64,000 bases of DNA from Mycolicibacterium brumae (GCF_025215495.1 NZ_CP104302.1:3658001-3722000); one strand, 5' to 3'. Shown: positions 38,306 to 48,158, counted from the stretch's first letter. A program made the numbers and translations. The notes: generated from the sequence alone by a model not told the origin.

Positions 38306-39655
38306 ATGTCCAGCACCCCGGGCACGACCGCCAAGACGCCCACCCGCGACCTGGCCGTCGACTACTACCGCGTCTCCGGCGTGATGCTGATCGTGTTCGG
38401 GCACTGGCTGCTGTCCTCGATCACCTACGTCGAAGGGACCTTCGACCGGGAGAACCCGCTGGTCGACATCCCGTGGACGCAATGGCTGACCTGGCCGCTG
38501 CAGGCCGTGCCGGTGTTCTTCCTGGCCGCCGGCTACGCCAGCGCGGTGTCCTGGGGGCACTGGGTGGAGTCCGGGAAGATGTCCCGCCAGGACTGGGTGC
38601 GCCGACGGCTGACCACCACGTTGGGCCCGACGGCCGCCTACCTCGGTGTCATCTGGCTGATCATCATCGTGGCGGGCGCGTTCGGTGCCCCGGGCACGGT
38701 GCTGGAGTACGCCGGCTGGGCGGTCGCCATGCAGCTGTGGTTCCTGTCCGTGTACTCGATGGTGGTCTACCTGACGCCGATGGGCATGGCGCTGCACCGG
38801 CGGTTCGGGCTGTGGGTTCCGGCCGCCTGCGCCGTCGGGGTGGGTGTGGTCGACCTGCTCACCTACGCGGGCGGGGCGCCCTACCTCAACTGGGTCAACT
38901 ACCTGTTCTGCTGGGGCGCGATGTACCAGCTGGGTCTGGCCTGGCGGGACGGGATGCTGCGAGGCTGGCGGCCGGTGGCGCTGGCGGCGGTGTCCGGCCC
39001 GGTGCTGCTCGCGCTGGTGCTGATCGGCCCGTACCCGGTGAGCATGATCGCGATTCCGGGCCAGGAGGTGCAGAACTCCTCGCCGCCATCGCTGGCCATC
39101 CTGTTCCTGGGCCTGACCCAGACCGGCATCGCGGCCTCGCTGGCGCCACTGGTGCACCGCGCGATGAGCGGGCGGCTGAAGCCGATCCTGTCGGTGGCCA
39201 ACGCGAATGTGATGGCGCTGTACCTGTGGCACATGGTTCCGGTGGTCGTCGTGGCCGCCATCGCCTACCCGGCCGGGCTGCTGCCGCAGTACCCGGAGAA
39301 CAGCGCGCCCTGGTGGTGGATGCGACTGGTGTGGGTGGGCATCCTCGCTGTGGTCACCGCCGGTGAGCTGTTCGCGCTGCTCAAGATGCGCCGGTTCTTC
39401 GCCGCGCCGCTGCCGCCGATCCGGGTGAACGCCCCGGCCCGATGGACCGAGCTCAGCCTGCTGGCCGGGGTGATCATGGCCGGCTACGGGATCTCGGTGG
39501 TCGCCGCCCAGGGCTTCGCGCCGGGAGGGTCGGTGTCCTGGCACGCGGTGATCCTGTTCGCCGTCGGCTCTGCTTTGGTGGCGGTGGAGCCGCGGCAGGT
39601 CGCAAGCGAAGCCGGAGGAACGGAGGCTTCGCGCCGCGGGCCTGCCGCCGGATAG
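38306..39655 (+). CDS. Acyltransferase-3 family integral membrane protein
   Basis: A 449-residue protein with about ten membrane helices and the acyltransferase-3 opening DYYRVSGVMLIVFGHW, in which the Arg and His of the R-X10-H motif are expected to be catalytic. Such enzymes transfer acetyl, succinyl or longer acyl groups to extracytoplasmic sugars or lipids. GGAGG lies six bases before the ATG. It is divergent from fadD2 and convergent with an SDR gene. M. tuberculosis has a similar integral membrane acyltransferase (Rv0228), but orthology was not tested. The acceptor is unknown. Confidence 0.85.
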   Translation: MSSTPGTTAKTPTRDLAVDYYRVSGVMLIVFGHWLLSSITYVEGTFDRENPLVDIPWTQWLTWPLQAVPVFFLAAGYASAVSWGHWVESGKMSRQDWVRRRLTTTLGPTAAYLGVIWLIIIVAGAFGAPGTVLEYAGWAVAMQLWFLSVYSMVVYLTPMGMALHRRFGLWVPAACAVGVGVVDLLTYAGGAPYLNWVNYLFCWGAMYQLGLAWRDGMLRGWRPVALAAVSGPVLLALVLIGPYPVSMIAIPGQEVQNSSPPSLAILFLGLTQTGIAASLAPLVHRAMSGRLKPILSVANANVMALYLWHMVPVVVVAAIAYPAGLLPQYPENSAPWWWMRLVWVGILAVVTAGELFALLKMRRFFAAPLPPIRVNAPARWTELSLLAGVIMAGYGISVVAAQGFAPGGSVSWHAVILFAVGSALVAVEPRQVASEAGGTEASRRGPAAG

Positions 39656-39684
39656 CGCCGGCAGGTTGCACGCTCGCCGCAGGT

Positions 39685-40473
39685 TCAGCTGTGCGAGACG
39701 TATTTATGCAGCAGCCGGGACGCCCAGCTCGGCGCGTAGTGGGTGATCGTCGCCGCGAGTTCGGCCTGCAAGCCGACCGAGTAATGCACCCGGTGTGTGA
39801 GCCGATCCAGTGGGCCGGGTTCGACGGCGGCGAGGATCGCGTCGGCGACGTCGTCGCCGCTCAGGTGCACCCCGGTGGTGTCCAGCGAACCGATGTCCAG
39901 CCCGTCGACCATCGCGGTCTGCACGAACAGCGGCCACATCGCGATCACCCTGATGCCGTATTCGCCCCACTCGAGGTCCAGCGCCTCGGTGAGACCGCGG
40001 ACGAAGAACTTGGTGGCGCTGTAGACGGCGAGCTCGGGCTGTCCGTACATCGCCGAGGCCGAGCACAGGTTCACCACGGTGGCGTCGCCGGTGGCGCGCA
40101 GCGCCGGCAGTGCGGCCTGGCAGCCGTTGACGACGCCCTTGCAGTTGACGTCGATCAGCCGGCGATGGTCGGCCGGGTCGATGTCCTGCAGCCGTCCGCC
40201 GAACAGAATCCCGGCGTTGTTGACCAGCACATTCAGCCCGCCGGCGGCTTCGGTGAATTCGGCCAGCCGGGCGGCGAACTCGTCGTAGTCGGTGACGTCC
40301 AAGCGGCCGGTCAGCGGCGCGCCGCCGGCCGCGGCGATATCGTCGGCCAGCGAGGCCAGCCCGGCTTCATTGAGGTCGTAGCCTCCGACGGTGTAGCCCC
40401 GGGCGGCGAACTTGAGGGCCGTGGCCCGGCCGATACCCGCCGCCGCGCCGGTGATGAACACACTCTTGGGCAT
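39685..40473 (-). CDS. Short-chain dehydrogenase/reductase
   Basis: A 262-residue classical SDR. The cofactor motif TGAAAGIG lies near residue 9, NNAG near residue 88, the catalytic Ser in LCSASAMYG near 137 and the YSATK Tyr/Lys pair near 150. The Asp in GGYDLNE after beta 2 suggests NAD rather than NADP. ATG at 40473 is preferred over TTG at 40476 because GAAAGG is at good distance. It lies 19 bases after a TetR gene on the same strand, so the TetR probably controls it. The substrate is unknown. Confidence 0.85.
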   Translation of the reverse strand: MPKSVFITGAAAGIGRATALKFAARGYTVGGYDLNEAGLASLADDIAAAGGAPLTGRLDVTDYDEFAARLAEFTEAAGGLNVLVNNAGILFGGRLQDIDPADHRRLIDVNCKGVVNGCQAALPALRATGDATVVNLCSASAMYGQPELAVYSATKFFVRGLTEALDLEWGEYGIRVIAMWPLFVQTAMVDGLDIGSLDTTGVHLSGDDVADAILAAVEPGPLDRLTHRVHYSVGLQAELAATITHYAPSWASRLLHKYVSHS

Positions 40474-40492
40474 CAAACGCCTTTCGGGTTGT

Positions 40493-41071
40493 TCAGGCCT
40501 GGCGCAGCAGGTCGTCCAGCCGGTTCAGGCCGTTGACCAACCTATCGGCATCCGTGGGACGCCCGTTCATAAATTGCATTGTGACGCCAAGAATCGCCCC
40601 GCCGTAGACACCCGTTTGGTCGACGGGCAGGTTGAGCCTAACGGCCACGGCCTGGGCGACCTTCTCCATCGCCACCACGTATTGGGTGTACAGCGGGCCG
40701 GCGGCCTCGGGCAGGGTGTACATCAGCGCCTGCCGGGTCACTTCCTCACTGAGCCCGGCGCCACCCATCTCCGCGATGACCTGCTCGAAACCCCACCGGT
40801 AGGCGCCGACGGGAGACAACTCGGCCGGCGCCTCCGGGTAGTGCTCCAGGACGGCGTCGACGAGGTGGTCGGACACCAGCACGGCGGCCTTGTTCGGGAA
40901 GTAGCGGAAGAAGGTGCTGGTCGAGACGTCGGCCATGGCCGCGATGTCATCGACGGTGGTGGCGGCATAGCCGTGTTCGGCGATCAGGCGGTGCGCTGCT
41001 CGCCGGATGTTCTCCCGAGTGCGGTGCTTTTTGCGTTCGCGCAGACCGAGGCGGGGTTCGCGGTCCGACAT
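40493..41071 (-). CDS. TetR-family regulator
   Basis: A 192-residue regulator with an N-terminal helix-turn-helix domain (residues 18-65: RENIRRAAHRL, then VDDIAAMADVSTSTFFRYFPNKAAVL) and a ligand-binding C-terminal domain with a YRWGFEQVI segment. It probably controls its own promoter and the SDR gene behind it, and perhaps the divergent transporter gene; two palindromes lie in the intergenic region. The ATG start was chosen for family length. The inducer is unknown. Confidence 0.85.
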   Translation of the reverse strand: MSDREPRLGLRERKKHRTRENIRRAAHRLIAEHGYAATTVDDIAAMADVSTSTFFRYFPNKAAVLVSDHLVDAVLEHYPEAPAELSPVGAYRWGFEQVIAEMGGAGLSEEVTRQALMYTLPEAAGPLYTQYVVAMEKVAQAVAVRLNLPVDQTGVYGGAILGVTMQFMNGRPTDADRLVNGLNRLDDLLRQA

Positions 41072-41115
41072 GGGCCATATTGTCGCCTATCACCGGCCGA
41101 CGCGGGCGGGCAGGT

Positions 41116-41151
41116 GGTTGCAACCGCAAGTAGTTGCGTTTGCGAACGCAA
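41116..41151. promoter_or_regulatory. Palindromes between TetR and transporter genes
   Basis: GGTTGCAACC (41116-41125) is a perfect ten-base palindrome. TTGCGTT-TGCG-AACGCAA (41134-41151) has seven-base arms around a four-base centre. Both contain TTGC/GCAA half-sites and lie 45-80 bases before the TetR start, where an autoregulatory operator would be expected. Confidence 0.5.
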
Positions 41152-41251
41152 GAAAGCCGGAGACCACCAAGCTTCCGCCGCGGCGGTCGCCGGCTTGAGT
41201 CGAGCGGCGGCCCACGGCAAAGCATTGCGCGGTCGTGCTTGGATTGTCCGA

Positions 41252-41941
41252 GTGACCGGCAACTCCCCCGACCAGCCCGGCGCCGCGCCGGCCTACGCCG
41301 CCGCCGGCTCCCGCTACTACCCGGTGTTCGTCGCGGTGTTCACCGCGCTGGTGATCATCTCCAATGTCACCGCCACCAAGGGCGTCGCGTTCGGCCCGAT
41401 CATCACCGACGGCGGGTTCATCGTGTTCCCGCTGACCTATGTGATCGGCGACGTGTTGTCGGAGGTCTACGGGTTCAAGGCCGCCCGGCGCGCGATCCTG
41501 CTCGGCTTCGCGATGAACGCGCTGGCGGCGGCCGCGTTCTGGGTCACCGTCGCGCTGCCGGCGGCGGACTTCTACGAGAACCAGGAGCACCTGGAGAACA
41601 TCGTCGGCGCCTACACCCAGCTCATCGTCGCGGGCATGGCCGGTTTCCTGGTCGGCCAGACGCTGAACGCCTGGACGCTGGTGGCGATCAAGGCCCGCAC
41701 CAAGGAGAAGCATCTGTGGGCCCGGCTGATCGGATCGACCGCGGTCGGCCAGCTCGGCGACACGGTGGTGTTCTGCGCCATCGCGGCCGGCGCGATCGGG
41801 ATCAGCACGTTCCGGGATTTCGCCGTCTACCTGGTGCTGGGTCTGATCTACAAGACCTCCGTCGAGGTGGTGCTGTTGCCGGTGACCTACCAGGCGATCG
41901 GGTACGTCAAACGCCACGAACCCAGCTACCAGCCCGCCTGA
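41252..41941 (+). CDS. Queuosine precursor transporter family (YhhQ/VUT) membrane protein
   Basis: A 229-residue protein with about six helices. It resembles the YhhQ/VUT family ([48 protein letters not shown]), which imports deazapurine precursors of queuosine. GTG at 41252 was chosen because it gives a short cytoplasmic N-terminus ahead of the first helix; no strong ribosome site is seen. It is divergent from a TetR gene and is followed four bases later by pxpB. Whether this species makes queuosine cannot be judged from the window. Confidence 0.85.
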   Translation: MTGNSPDQPGAAPAYAAAGSRYYPVFVAVFTALVIISNVTATKGVAFGPIITDGGFIVFPLTYVIGDVLSEVYGFKAARRAILLGFAMNALAAAAFWVTVALPAADFYENQEHLENIVGAYTQLIVAGMAGFLVGQTLNAWTLVAIKARTKEKHLWARLIGSTAVGQLGDTVVFCAIAAGAIGISTFRDFAVYLVLGLIYKTSVEVVLLPVTYQAIGYVKRHEPSYQPA

Positions 41942-41944
41942 GCC

Positions 41945-42556
41945 ATGGACGCGCTGGACTACGGCGACACCGCGCTGCTGCTCGAGTTCGACGACACCGC
42001 GGCGGTGCTGGCGGCCGCCGGGGCGCTGCGCGAGCTGCCCGGGGTGCTCGACGTGGTGGTCGGGGCCCGGACCGCGCTGCTGCGGCTGGCCGGCCCCGCC
42101 GACCGGGCGCCGGTCCGGAATGCGCTGGCCGGCCTGCAGGTCCCCGAGCCCACCGCAGCGTCACCAGAACATACCGAGATCGTGATCGATGTGGTCTACG
42201 ACGGCGCCGATCTGGACGACGTCGCCGACCTGACCCGCCTGAGCCCCGCCGAGGTCGTCGACGCGCACACCGGCACACCCTGGCGGGTCGGTTTCGGCGG
42301 GTTCGCACCCGGATTCGGCTATCTGATCGGCGGCGACCCGCGACTGCGGGTGCCGCGCCGCGCCCAGCCACGCACCCGGGTGCCGGCCGGCGCCGTGGCG
42401 CTCGCCGGGGAGTTCAGCGGTGTGTACCCGCGGGAGTCCCCCGGCGGCTGGCAGCTGATCGGCCGCACCGACGCCGTGCTGTGGGACTTGAACCGCGACC
42501 CGCCGGCGCTGCTCACCCCCGGCGCGTGGGTCCGTTTCCGGGCGGTCCGTCCGTGA
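41945..42556 (+). CDS. pxpB: 5-oxoprolinase subunit B (KipI-like)
   Basis: A 203-residue protein of the carboxyltransferase C/D family with the signature [10 protein letters not shown] and [17 protein letters not shown] near the C-terminus. PxpB works with PxpC and PxpA in ATP-dependent cleavage of 5-oxoproline to glutamate in the cytoplasm. The ATG follows the transporter stop at once. The stop overlaps pxpC as GTGA, so the two subunits are made together. It matches M. tuberculosis Rv0264c in size and order. The pxpA partner is not in this window. Confidence 0.88.
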   Translation: MDALDYGDTALLLEFDDTAAVLAAAGALRELPGVLDVVVGARTALLRLAGPADRAPVRNALAGLQVPEPTAASPEHTEIVIDVVYDGADLDDVADLTRLSPAEVVDAHTGTPWRVGFGGFAPGFGYLIGGDPRLRVPRRAQPRTRVPAGAVALAGEFSGVYPRESPGGWQLIGRTDAVLWDLNRDPPALLTPGAWVRFRAVRP

Positions 42557-43437
42557 CCGTCATCGCGCCGCGGGCGCTGCAGGTGCTGCGGACCGGGCCG
42601 CTGGCCCTGCTGGAGGACCTCGGCCGGCCGGGACTGAGCCAGCTGGGCGTCTGCCCTTCCGGCGCCGCCGACCGTCGCGCGCACCTACTGGCCAACCGGC
42701 TGTTGGCCAACCCCGACGGCGCCGCCACCATCGAGGTCGCCCTCGGCGGCCTGGCGGTCCGCGCGCTGGGCGGGGACCTGGAGATCGCGGTCACCGGCAC
42801 CGACGCGAGCCCCGAGGTCGACGGCCGGCCCGTCGGCCTCAACAGCGTGCGGCGGTTGCGTGACGGGCAGACCGTGACCCTCGGCGCGCCCATCGCCGGG
42901 ATGCGCAGTTACCTCGCGGTGCGCGGCGGGGTAGAGACGCCCGAGGTGCTCGGTTCGCGCAGTTACGACACGCTGTCCGGGATCGGGCCGAGGCCGCTGC
43001 GGATCGGCGACGTGCTGCCGATCGGCCCGAACCCCGACCCGCAGCCACATCTCGAGCTGGCCCCGGCCCCGCCGCCGCCGACCGACCCGGTGGCGCTGCG
43101 GGTGGTCCGCGGCCCGCGCGCGGACTGGCTGACCGACCCCGACCGATTGGTCCGCGAGCACTGGGCGGTCAGCGACCGCAGCGATCGGATCGGGGTGCGG
43201 CTGCACGGAACGGCTTTGGGGCACGTCGACCCGGATCGGCAGCTGCCGTCGGAGGGCCTCGTCCGCGGCGCGATCCAGATCCCGCCGGACGGCCAGCCCG
43301 TCATCCTCGGCGCGGACCACCCGGTGACCGGCGGCTACCCCGTCGTCGGAGTGCTGCTCGACGAGGACACCGACGCGCTCGCGCAGCTGCGACCCGGGCA
43401 GACGCTGCGATTACGGTGGGCAACCGGACATTCGTGA
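42553..43437 (+). CDS. pxpC: 5-oxoprolinase subunit C (KipA-like)
   Basis: A 294-residue biotin-dependent-carboxyltransferase-like protein. The family marks are LQDLGR-like [22 protein letters not shown] near residue 20, [10 protein letters not shown] near 115 and the C-terminal [16 protein letters not shown]. It forms the 5-oxoprolinase complex with PxpB. The GTG start overlaps the pxpB stop; a longer upstream reading belongs to the wrong frame of the genes before it. It matches Rv0263c. Its stop codon lies inside a palindrome that looks like a CRP site for the next operon. Confidence 0.88.
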   Translation: MTVIAPRALQVLRTGPLALLEDLGRPGLSQLGVCPSGAADRRAHLLANRLLANPDGAATIEVALGGLAVRALGGDLEIAVTGTDASPEVDGRPVGLNSVRRLRDGQTVTLGAPIAGMRSYLAVRGGVETPEVLGSRSYDTLSGIGPRPLRIGDVLPIGPNPDPQPHLELAPAPPPPTDPVALRVVRGPRADWLTDPDRLVREHWAVSDRSDRIGVRLHGTALGHVDPDRQLPSEGLVRGAIQIPPDGQPVILGADHPVTGGYPVVGVLLDEDTDALAQLRPGQTLRLRWATGHS

Positions 43438-43447
43438 CACGTGTCAC
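43434..43447. promoter_or_regulatory. CRP-like site upstream of the sdh1 operon
   Basis: GTGACACGTGTCAC is a perfect 14-base palindrome and fits the mycobacterial CRP (Rv3676-type) consensus TGTGA-N6-TCACA at nine of ten positions. A candidate -10, TACTAT, follows at 43460-43465, so the site would overlap the -35 region. The site includes the pxpC stop codon. CRP control of succinate dehydrogenase 1 has been reported in M. smegmatis, as I recall. Confidence 0.6.
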
Positions 43448-43512
43448 ATTTTCGTCGCCTACTATCGGGTTCGTAGTGTGATGCGCACCACCTTCAGCCC
43501 AAGGAGGTCCTC

Positions 43513-43803
43513 TTGTCCACGACTGCGGAATTGACCGAACTGCGCGATATGGCCGGCCGGATGCGGCACCTGGCGATCGCCCTGCGCGGCCAGCACGCCA
43601 ACGATCCGAGCATGCGTCGACTCGTCCTCGACGCCGACCGCATACTCGCGGACCTGGACCTGCTGGACGCCGACGCCTATGAGTTGGGTCTGACCCGCTA
43701 CACCCCGCCGCCCGCCGCGGCCAAGATCCAGGTGCCCGACAGCCGCTACGACGAACAGATCTGGCAGGGCATCGACGACGAGGGCGTGGGCGGGCTGAGG
43801 TAG
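43513..43803 (+). CDS. Conserved small protein of the sdh1 operon (Rv0250c-like)
   Basis: A 96-residue soluble, helical protein (MSTTAELTELRDMAGRM..., with YTPPPAAAKIQVPD near residue 66). It has no domain I can name. Its size and place directly ahead of the membrane anchor gene match Rv0250c, the first gene of the sdh1 operon in M. tuberculosis. AAGGAGG lies five bases before the TTG start, so the start is secure. The stop overlaps the anchor gene start by one base, pointing to a role in assembly or regulation of Sdh1, but nothing in the sequence proves it. Confidence 0.8.
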   Translation: MSTTAELTELRDMAGRMRHLAIALRGQHANDPSMRRLVLDADRILADLDLLDADAYELGLTRYTPPPAAAKIQVPDSRYDEQIWQGIDDEGVGGLR

Positions 43804-44615
43804 TGGGCTCACCGGGTCGCGGCGTCGGCGTTTTCTCCCCGACGCGCGCGGCGATCGCGGCGCGCACCCTGCGCACCGACCGATGGTGGAAGGCCCCGCT
43901 GCTCACTGACCTGGGTCTGGCGGCGTTCATCGTCTACGCGACCGTGCGCGCGCTGTGGGGCAGCGCGTACTGGGTGCCCGACTACCACTATCTGACGCCG
44001 TTCTACTCCCCCTGCGTCAGCACCGCCTGCGCGCCGGGCTCCAGCCACTTCGGCCAGTGGGTCGGCGAGCTGCCGTGGTTCATCCCGATGGCGTTCGTCA
44101 GCCTGCCGTTCCTGCTGCTGTTCCGGGTGACCTGCTATTACTACCGGCGCGCCTACTACCGCTCGGTCTGGCAGTCCCCGACGGCGTGCGCGGTCGCCGA
44201 ACCGCACGCCCGCTACACCGGTGAGACCCGGCTTCCGCTGCTGATTCAGAACTCGCACCGCTACTTCTTCTACGTCGCGGTGCTGATCTCACTGGTCAAC
44301 ACCTACGACGCGATCAGCGCGTTCCGCTCCCCGAGCGGCTTCGGCTTCGGGCTGGGCAACGTGATCCTGGTGCTCAACGTGGCGCTGCTGTGGACCTACA
44401 CCGTGTCGTGTCACTCCTGCCGGCACGTCACCGGCGGGCGGCTCAAGCACTTCTCCAAGCATCCGATCCGTTACTGGATCTGGACGCAGGTGTCGAAGTT
44501 GAACACCCGGCACATGCAGTTCGCCTGGATCACCCTCGGCACCCTGATGCTCACCGACTTCTACATCATGCTGGTGGCCAGCGGAACCATCTCCGACCTG
44601 AGGTTCATCGGATGA
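43803..44615 (+). CDS. sdhC: Succinate dehydrogenase 1 membrane anchor (Rv0249c-like)
   Basis: A 270-residue membrane protein with about five helices. It is the quinone-side anchor of the Sdh1 complex and is not like the classical SdhC/SdhD pair. A CHSCRH motif (C203, H204, C206, H208) lies at the end of a helix, and C71, C76, H152 and H237 are further candidate ligands. The Sdh1 complex of M. smegmatis has been reported to hold a Rieske-type [2Fe-2S] cluster in its membrane part; the CxxCxH-like motif fits such a site. GTG at 43803 overlaps the upstream stop, and the stop overlaps sdhA as ATGA. Confidence 0.85.
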   Translation: MGSPGRGVGVFSPTRAAIAARTLRTDRWWKAPLLTDLGLAAFIVYATVRALWGSAYWVPDYHYLTPFYSPCVSTACAPGSSHFGQWVGELPWFIPMAFVSLPFLLLFRVTCYYYRRAYYRSVWQSPTACAVAEPHARYTGETRLPLLIQNSHRYFFYVAVLISLVNTYDAISAFRSPSGFGFGLGNVILVLNVALLWTYTVSCHSCRHVTGGRLKHFSKHPIRYWIWTQVSKLNTRHMQFAWITLGTLMLTDFYIMLVASGTISDLRFIG

Positions 44616-46525
44616 CCCAAGAGGACATCGAACGGCACGAATACGACGTCGTCGTGATCGGAGCCGGCGGCGCCGGACTGCGCGCGGTGATCGAGGCCCG
44701 CGAGCACGGCCTGCGGGTGGCGGTGGTGTGCAAATCGCTGTTCGGCAAGGCGCACACCGTGATGGCCGAGGGTGGCTGCGCGGCCGCGATGCGCAATGTG
44801 AACACCAAGGACAACTGGCAGGTGCACTTCGGCGACACCATGCGCGGTGGCAAGTTCCTGAACAACTGGCGGATGGCCGAATTGCACGCGCGGGAGGCCC
44901 CGGACCGGGTCTGGGAGCTGGAGAGCTACGGCGCGCTGTTCGACCGCACCCCTGACGGCCGGATCAGCCAGCGCAACTTCGGCGGGCACACTTACCCGCG
45001 GCTGGCGCATGTCGGGGACCGCACCGGCCTGGAGATCATCCGCACCCTGCAGCAGAAGGTGGTGGCGCTGCAGCAGCAGGACTTCGCCGAGTTCGGCGAC
45101 TACGAGGCCCGGATCAAGGTGTTCCACGAGTGCACCGTCACCGACCTGCTGTTAGAAGACGGCGCGGTTGCCGGGGCGTTCGGCTACTACCGGGAGACCG
45201 GGCGGTTCGTGCTGTTCGAGGCCCCGGCGGTGGTGCTGGCCACCGGCGGGATCGGCAAATCGTTCAAGGTGTCGTCGAACTCCTGGGAGTACACCGGCGA
45301 CGGCCACGCGCTGGCGCTGCGGGCCGGGTCGGCGCTGATCAATATGGAGTTCATCCAGTTCCACCCGACCGGCATGGTGTGGCCGCTGTCGGTGAAGGGG
45401 ATCCTGGTCACCGAGGGCGTCCGCGGCGACGGCGGGGTGCTGAAGAACTCTGACGGCAAGCGCTTCATGTTCGACTATATCCCGGCGGTGTTCGCCGGGC
45501 AGTACGCCGAAACCGAGGAAGAAGCCGATCAGTGGCTGCGCGACAACGACTCGGCGCGGCGCACCCCGGATCTGCTGCCCCGCGACGAGGTGGCCCGGGC
45601 GATCAACTCCGAGGTGAAGGCCGGCCGGGGCAGCCCGCACGGCGGGGTGTACCTGGACATCGCGTCGCGGATGTCGGCCGAGGAGATCAAGCGCCGGCTG
45701 CCCTCCATGTATCACCAGTTCCTGGAGCTCGCCGAGGTGGACATCACCGCCGATGAGATGGAGGTCGGCCCGACGTGCCACTACGTGATGGGCGGCATCG
45801 AGGTCGACCCGGACACCGGCGGCGCGGCCACCCCGGGCCTGTTCGCGGCCGGGGAGTGTTCCGGCGGCATGCACGGCTCCAACCGGCTCGGCGGCAACTC
45901 GCTGTCGGACCTGCTGGTGTTCGGCCGTCGCGCCGGGCTGGGCGCCGCCGAGTACGTCGCCGCCCTGGATTCGCGCCCGACGGTCAGTTCGCAGTCGCTG
46001 GACGCCGCGGTCGACGACGCGCTGGCCCCGTTCGCCCCCCACGAGGACCCGGAGAACCCCTACGAACTGCACCACGAGCTGCAGCAGTCGATGAACGACC
46101 TGGTCGGCATCATCCGTCGGCACGACGAGATGGAAGCCGCGCTGGCCAAGCTCGACGAGCTGCGGGAACGGCTGCACCGGGTCAGCGTGGACGGCCCGCG
46201 GGTGTTCAACCCGGGCTGGCACCTGGCCGTCGACCTGCGCAACATGCTGCTGGTCAGCGAATGCGTGGCCAAGGCGGCGCTGGCCCGGCAGGAGAGCCGC
46301 GGCGGGCACACCCGCGACGACTATCCGGACATGGACGCCGACTGGCGCAACACGCTGCTGGCCTGCCGTGCCGACGGCGGCGACCCGCTGGTGCCCGATG
46401 TGTCGGTGACCCCGGAGCCGCAAGTCCCGATGCGCCCGGACCTGCTGGCCACCTTCGAACTGTCCGAACTGAGGAAGTACTACACCGACGCCGAGCTCGC
46501 CGAGCACCCGGAACGGAGCAGCTAA
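44612..46525 (+). CDS. sdhA: Succinate dehydrogenase 1 flavoprotein subunit
   Basis: A 637-residue flavoprotein. The FAD-binding GAGGAGL lies near residue 18 and the covalent-flavin histidine region GKAHTVMAEGGCAAAM near residue 50. FHPTGMVWP (near 252), the active-site EGVRGDGG and GGIEVDPDTG follow. It oxidises succinate to fumarate and passes electrons to the iron-sulfur subunit. The ATG at 44612 overlaps the anchor gene stop; a longer reading upstream runs through the anchor gene and was rejected. It is close in size to Rv0248c (about 646). Confidence 0.93.
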   Translation: MTQEDIERHEYDVVVIGAGGAGLRAVIEAREHGLRVAVVCKSLFGKAHTVMAEGGCAAAMRNVNTKDNWQVHFGDTMRGGKFLNNWRMAELHAREAPDRVWELESYGALFDRTPDGRISQRNFGGHTYPRLAHVGDRTGLEIIRTLQQKVVALQQQDFAEFGDYEARIKVFHECTVTDLLLEDGAVAGAFGYYRETGRFVLFEAPAVVLATGGIGKSFKVSSNSWEYTGDGHALALRAGSALINMEFIQFHPTGMVWPLSVKGILVTEGVRGDGGVLKNSDGKRFMFDYIPAVFAGQYAETEEEADQWLRDNDSARRTPDLLPRDEVARAINSEVKAGRGSPHGGVYLDIASRMSAEEIKRRLPSMYHQFLELAEVDITADEMEVGPTCHYVMGGIEVDPDTGGAATPGLFAAGECSGGMHGSNRLGGNSLSDLLVFGRRAGLGAAEYVAALDSRPTVSSQSLDAAVDDALAPFAPHEDPENPYELHHELQQSMNDLVGIIRRHDEMEAALAKLDELRERLHRVSVDGPRVFNPGWHLAVDLRNMLLVSECVAKAALARQESRGGHTRDDYPDMDADWRNTLLACRADGGDPLVPDVSVTPEPQVPMRPDLLATFELSELRKYYTDAELAEHPERSS

Positions 46526-47278
46526 ATGGCCCCTTACGACGCATCGCTGCGGGTCTGGCGCGGCGACCCCTCGGGCGGGGATCTGCGCGACTACACCGTG
46601 GAGGTCAACGACGGCGAGGTGGTGCTCGACATCATCCACCGACTTCAGGCCACCCAGACGCCGGATCTGGCGGTGCGCTGGAATTGCAAGGCCGGCAAGT
46701 GCGGGTCGTGTTCGGCGGAGATCAACGGCAAGCCGCGGCTGATGTGCATGACCCGGATGTCGACCTTCTCCCCCGACGAGACGGTCACCGTCACTCCGCT
46801 GCGCACCTTCCCGGTGCTGCGCGACCTGGTCACCGACGTGTCCTTCAACTACGAGAAGGCCCGCCAGATCCCGTCGTTCACACCGCCGGAGGGTTTGCGG
46901 CCCGGCGAGTACCGGATGGATCAGCGCGATATCGACCGCAGCCAGGAATTCCGCAAGTGCATCGAGTGCTTCCTGTGCCAGAACGTCTGCCATGTGGTGC
47001 GTGACCACGAGGAGAACAAGGCCGCGTTCGCCGGCCCGCGTTTCCACATGCGCATCGCCGAGCTGGAGATGCACCCTCTGGACACCGTCGACCGGCGCGA
47101 GGCTGCGCGCGAGGAGTTCGGGCTGGGGTACTGCAACATCACCAAGTGCTGCACCGAGGTCTGCCCCGAGCACATCAAGATCACCGACAACGCGTTGATC
47201 CCGATGAAGGAGCGAGTGGTCGACCGCAGCTACGACCCGCTGGTGTGGTTGGGCAACAAGTTATTCCGCCGGCGGTAG
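46526..47278 (+). CDS. sdhB: Succinate dehydrogenase 1 iron-sulfur subunit
   Basis: A 250-residue iron-sulfur protein. The [2Fe-2S] ligands are in CKAGKCGSC with a later Cys in PRLMC (residues 50-75). The second cluster region has CIECFLCQNVC (near 148-158), and CCTEVCPEH (near 210) supplies further Cys. It relays electrons from the flavin to the membrane anchor. The ATG follows the sdhA stop with no gap. It matches Rv0247c. Confidence 0.93.
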   Translation: MAPYDASLRVWRGDPSGGDLRDYTVEVNDGEVVLDIIHRLQATQTPDLAVRWNCKAGKCGSCSAEINGKPRLMCMTRMSTFSPDETVTVTPLRTFPVLRDLVTDVSFNYEKARQIPSFTPPEGLRPGEYRMDQRDIDRSQEFRKCIECFLCQNVCHVVRDHEENKAAFAGPRFHMRIAELEMHPLDTVDRREAAREEFGLGYCNITKCCTEVCPEHIKITDNALIPMKERVVDRSYDPLVWLGNKLFRRR

Positions 47279-47356
47279 AGCGTTTCCCACACAGCTTGGG
47301 TCACATCGCGGGCGTAGCCTCGGATGAAGCGGCAATTCAACGACGAAGGGCACGCC

Positions 47357-47518
47357 ATGCTGGGTCAATCCACCATCAGCGTCAACGACATCCGCACCGC
47401 GATCCGGGAGCTGTCGGCCCGCGCCGACCTGGCCCGCAAGGAGGGCAGGCTCTCCGACGCCGAAGAGCTCGAGACCCGGGTCGACGGGTACCGGGCAGAG
47501 CTCGCCGCCCGGCCCTGA
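47357..47518 (+). CDS. Small hypothetical helical protein
   Basis: A 53-residue reading frame, MLGQSTISVNDIRTAIREL..., ending YRAELAARP. It is predicted to be a helical hairpin with charged faces. GAAGGG lies seven bases before the ATG, which is why this start was preferred to ATG at 47324. It sits in the place where M. tuberculosis has the membrane gene Rv0246. No function can be proposed; codon third positions are GC-rich like real genes here. Confidence 0.5.
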   Translation: MLGQSTISVNDIRTAIRELSARADLARKEGRLSDAEELETRVDGYRAELAARP

Positions 47519-47544
47519 ACTCTTAAATTCTGCTCGCGCCGATC

Positions 47545-48105
<561 letters not shown>

Positions 48106-48158
48106 TCACATTGCCCGCCGGAAAACTTGCATTTAAGGATTCGCTGAGTATAGTTTGG

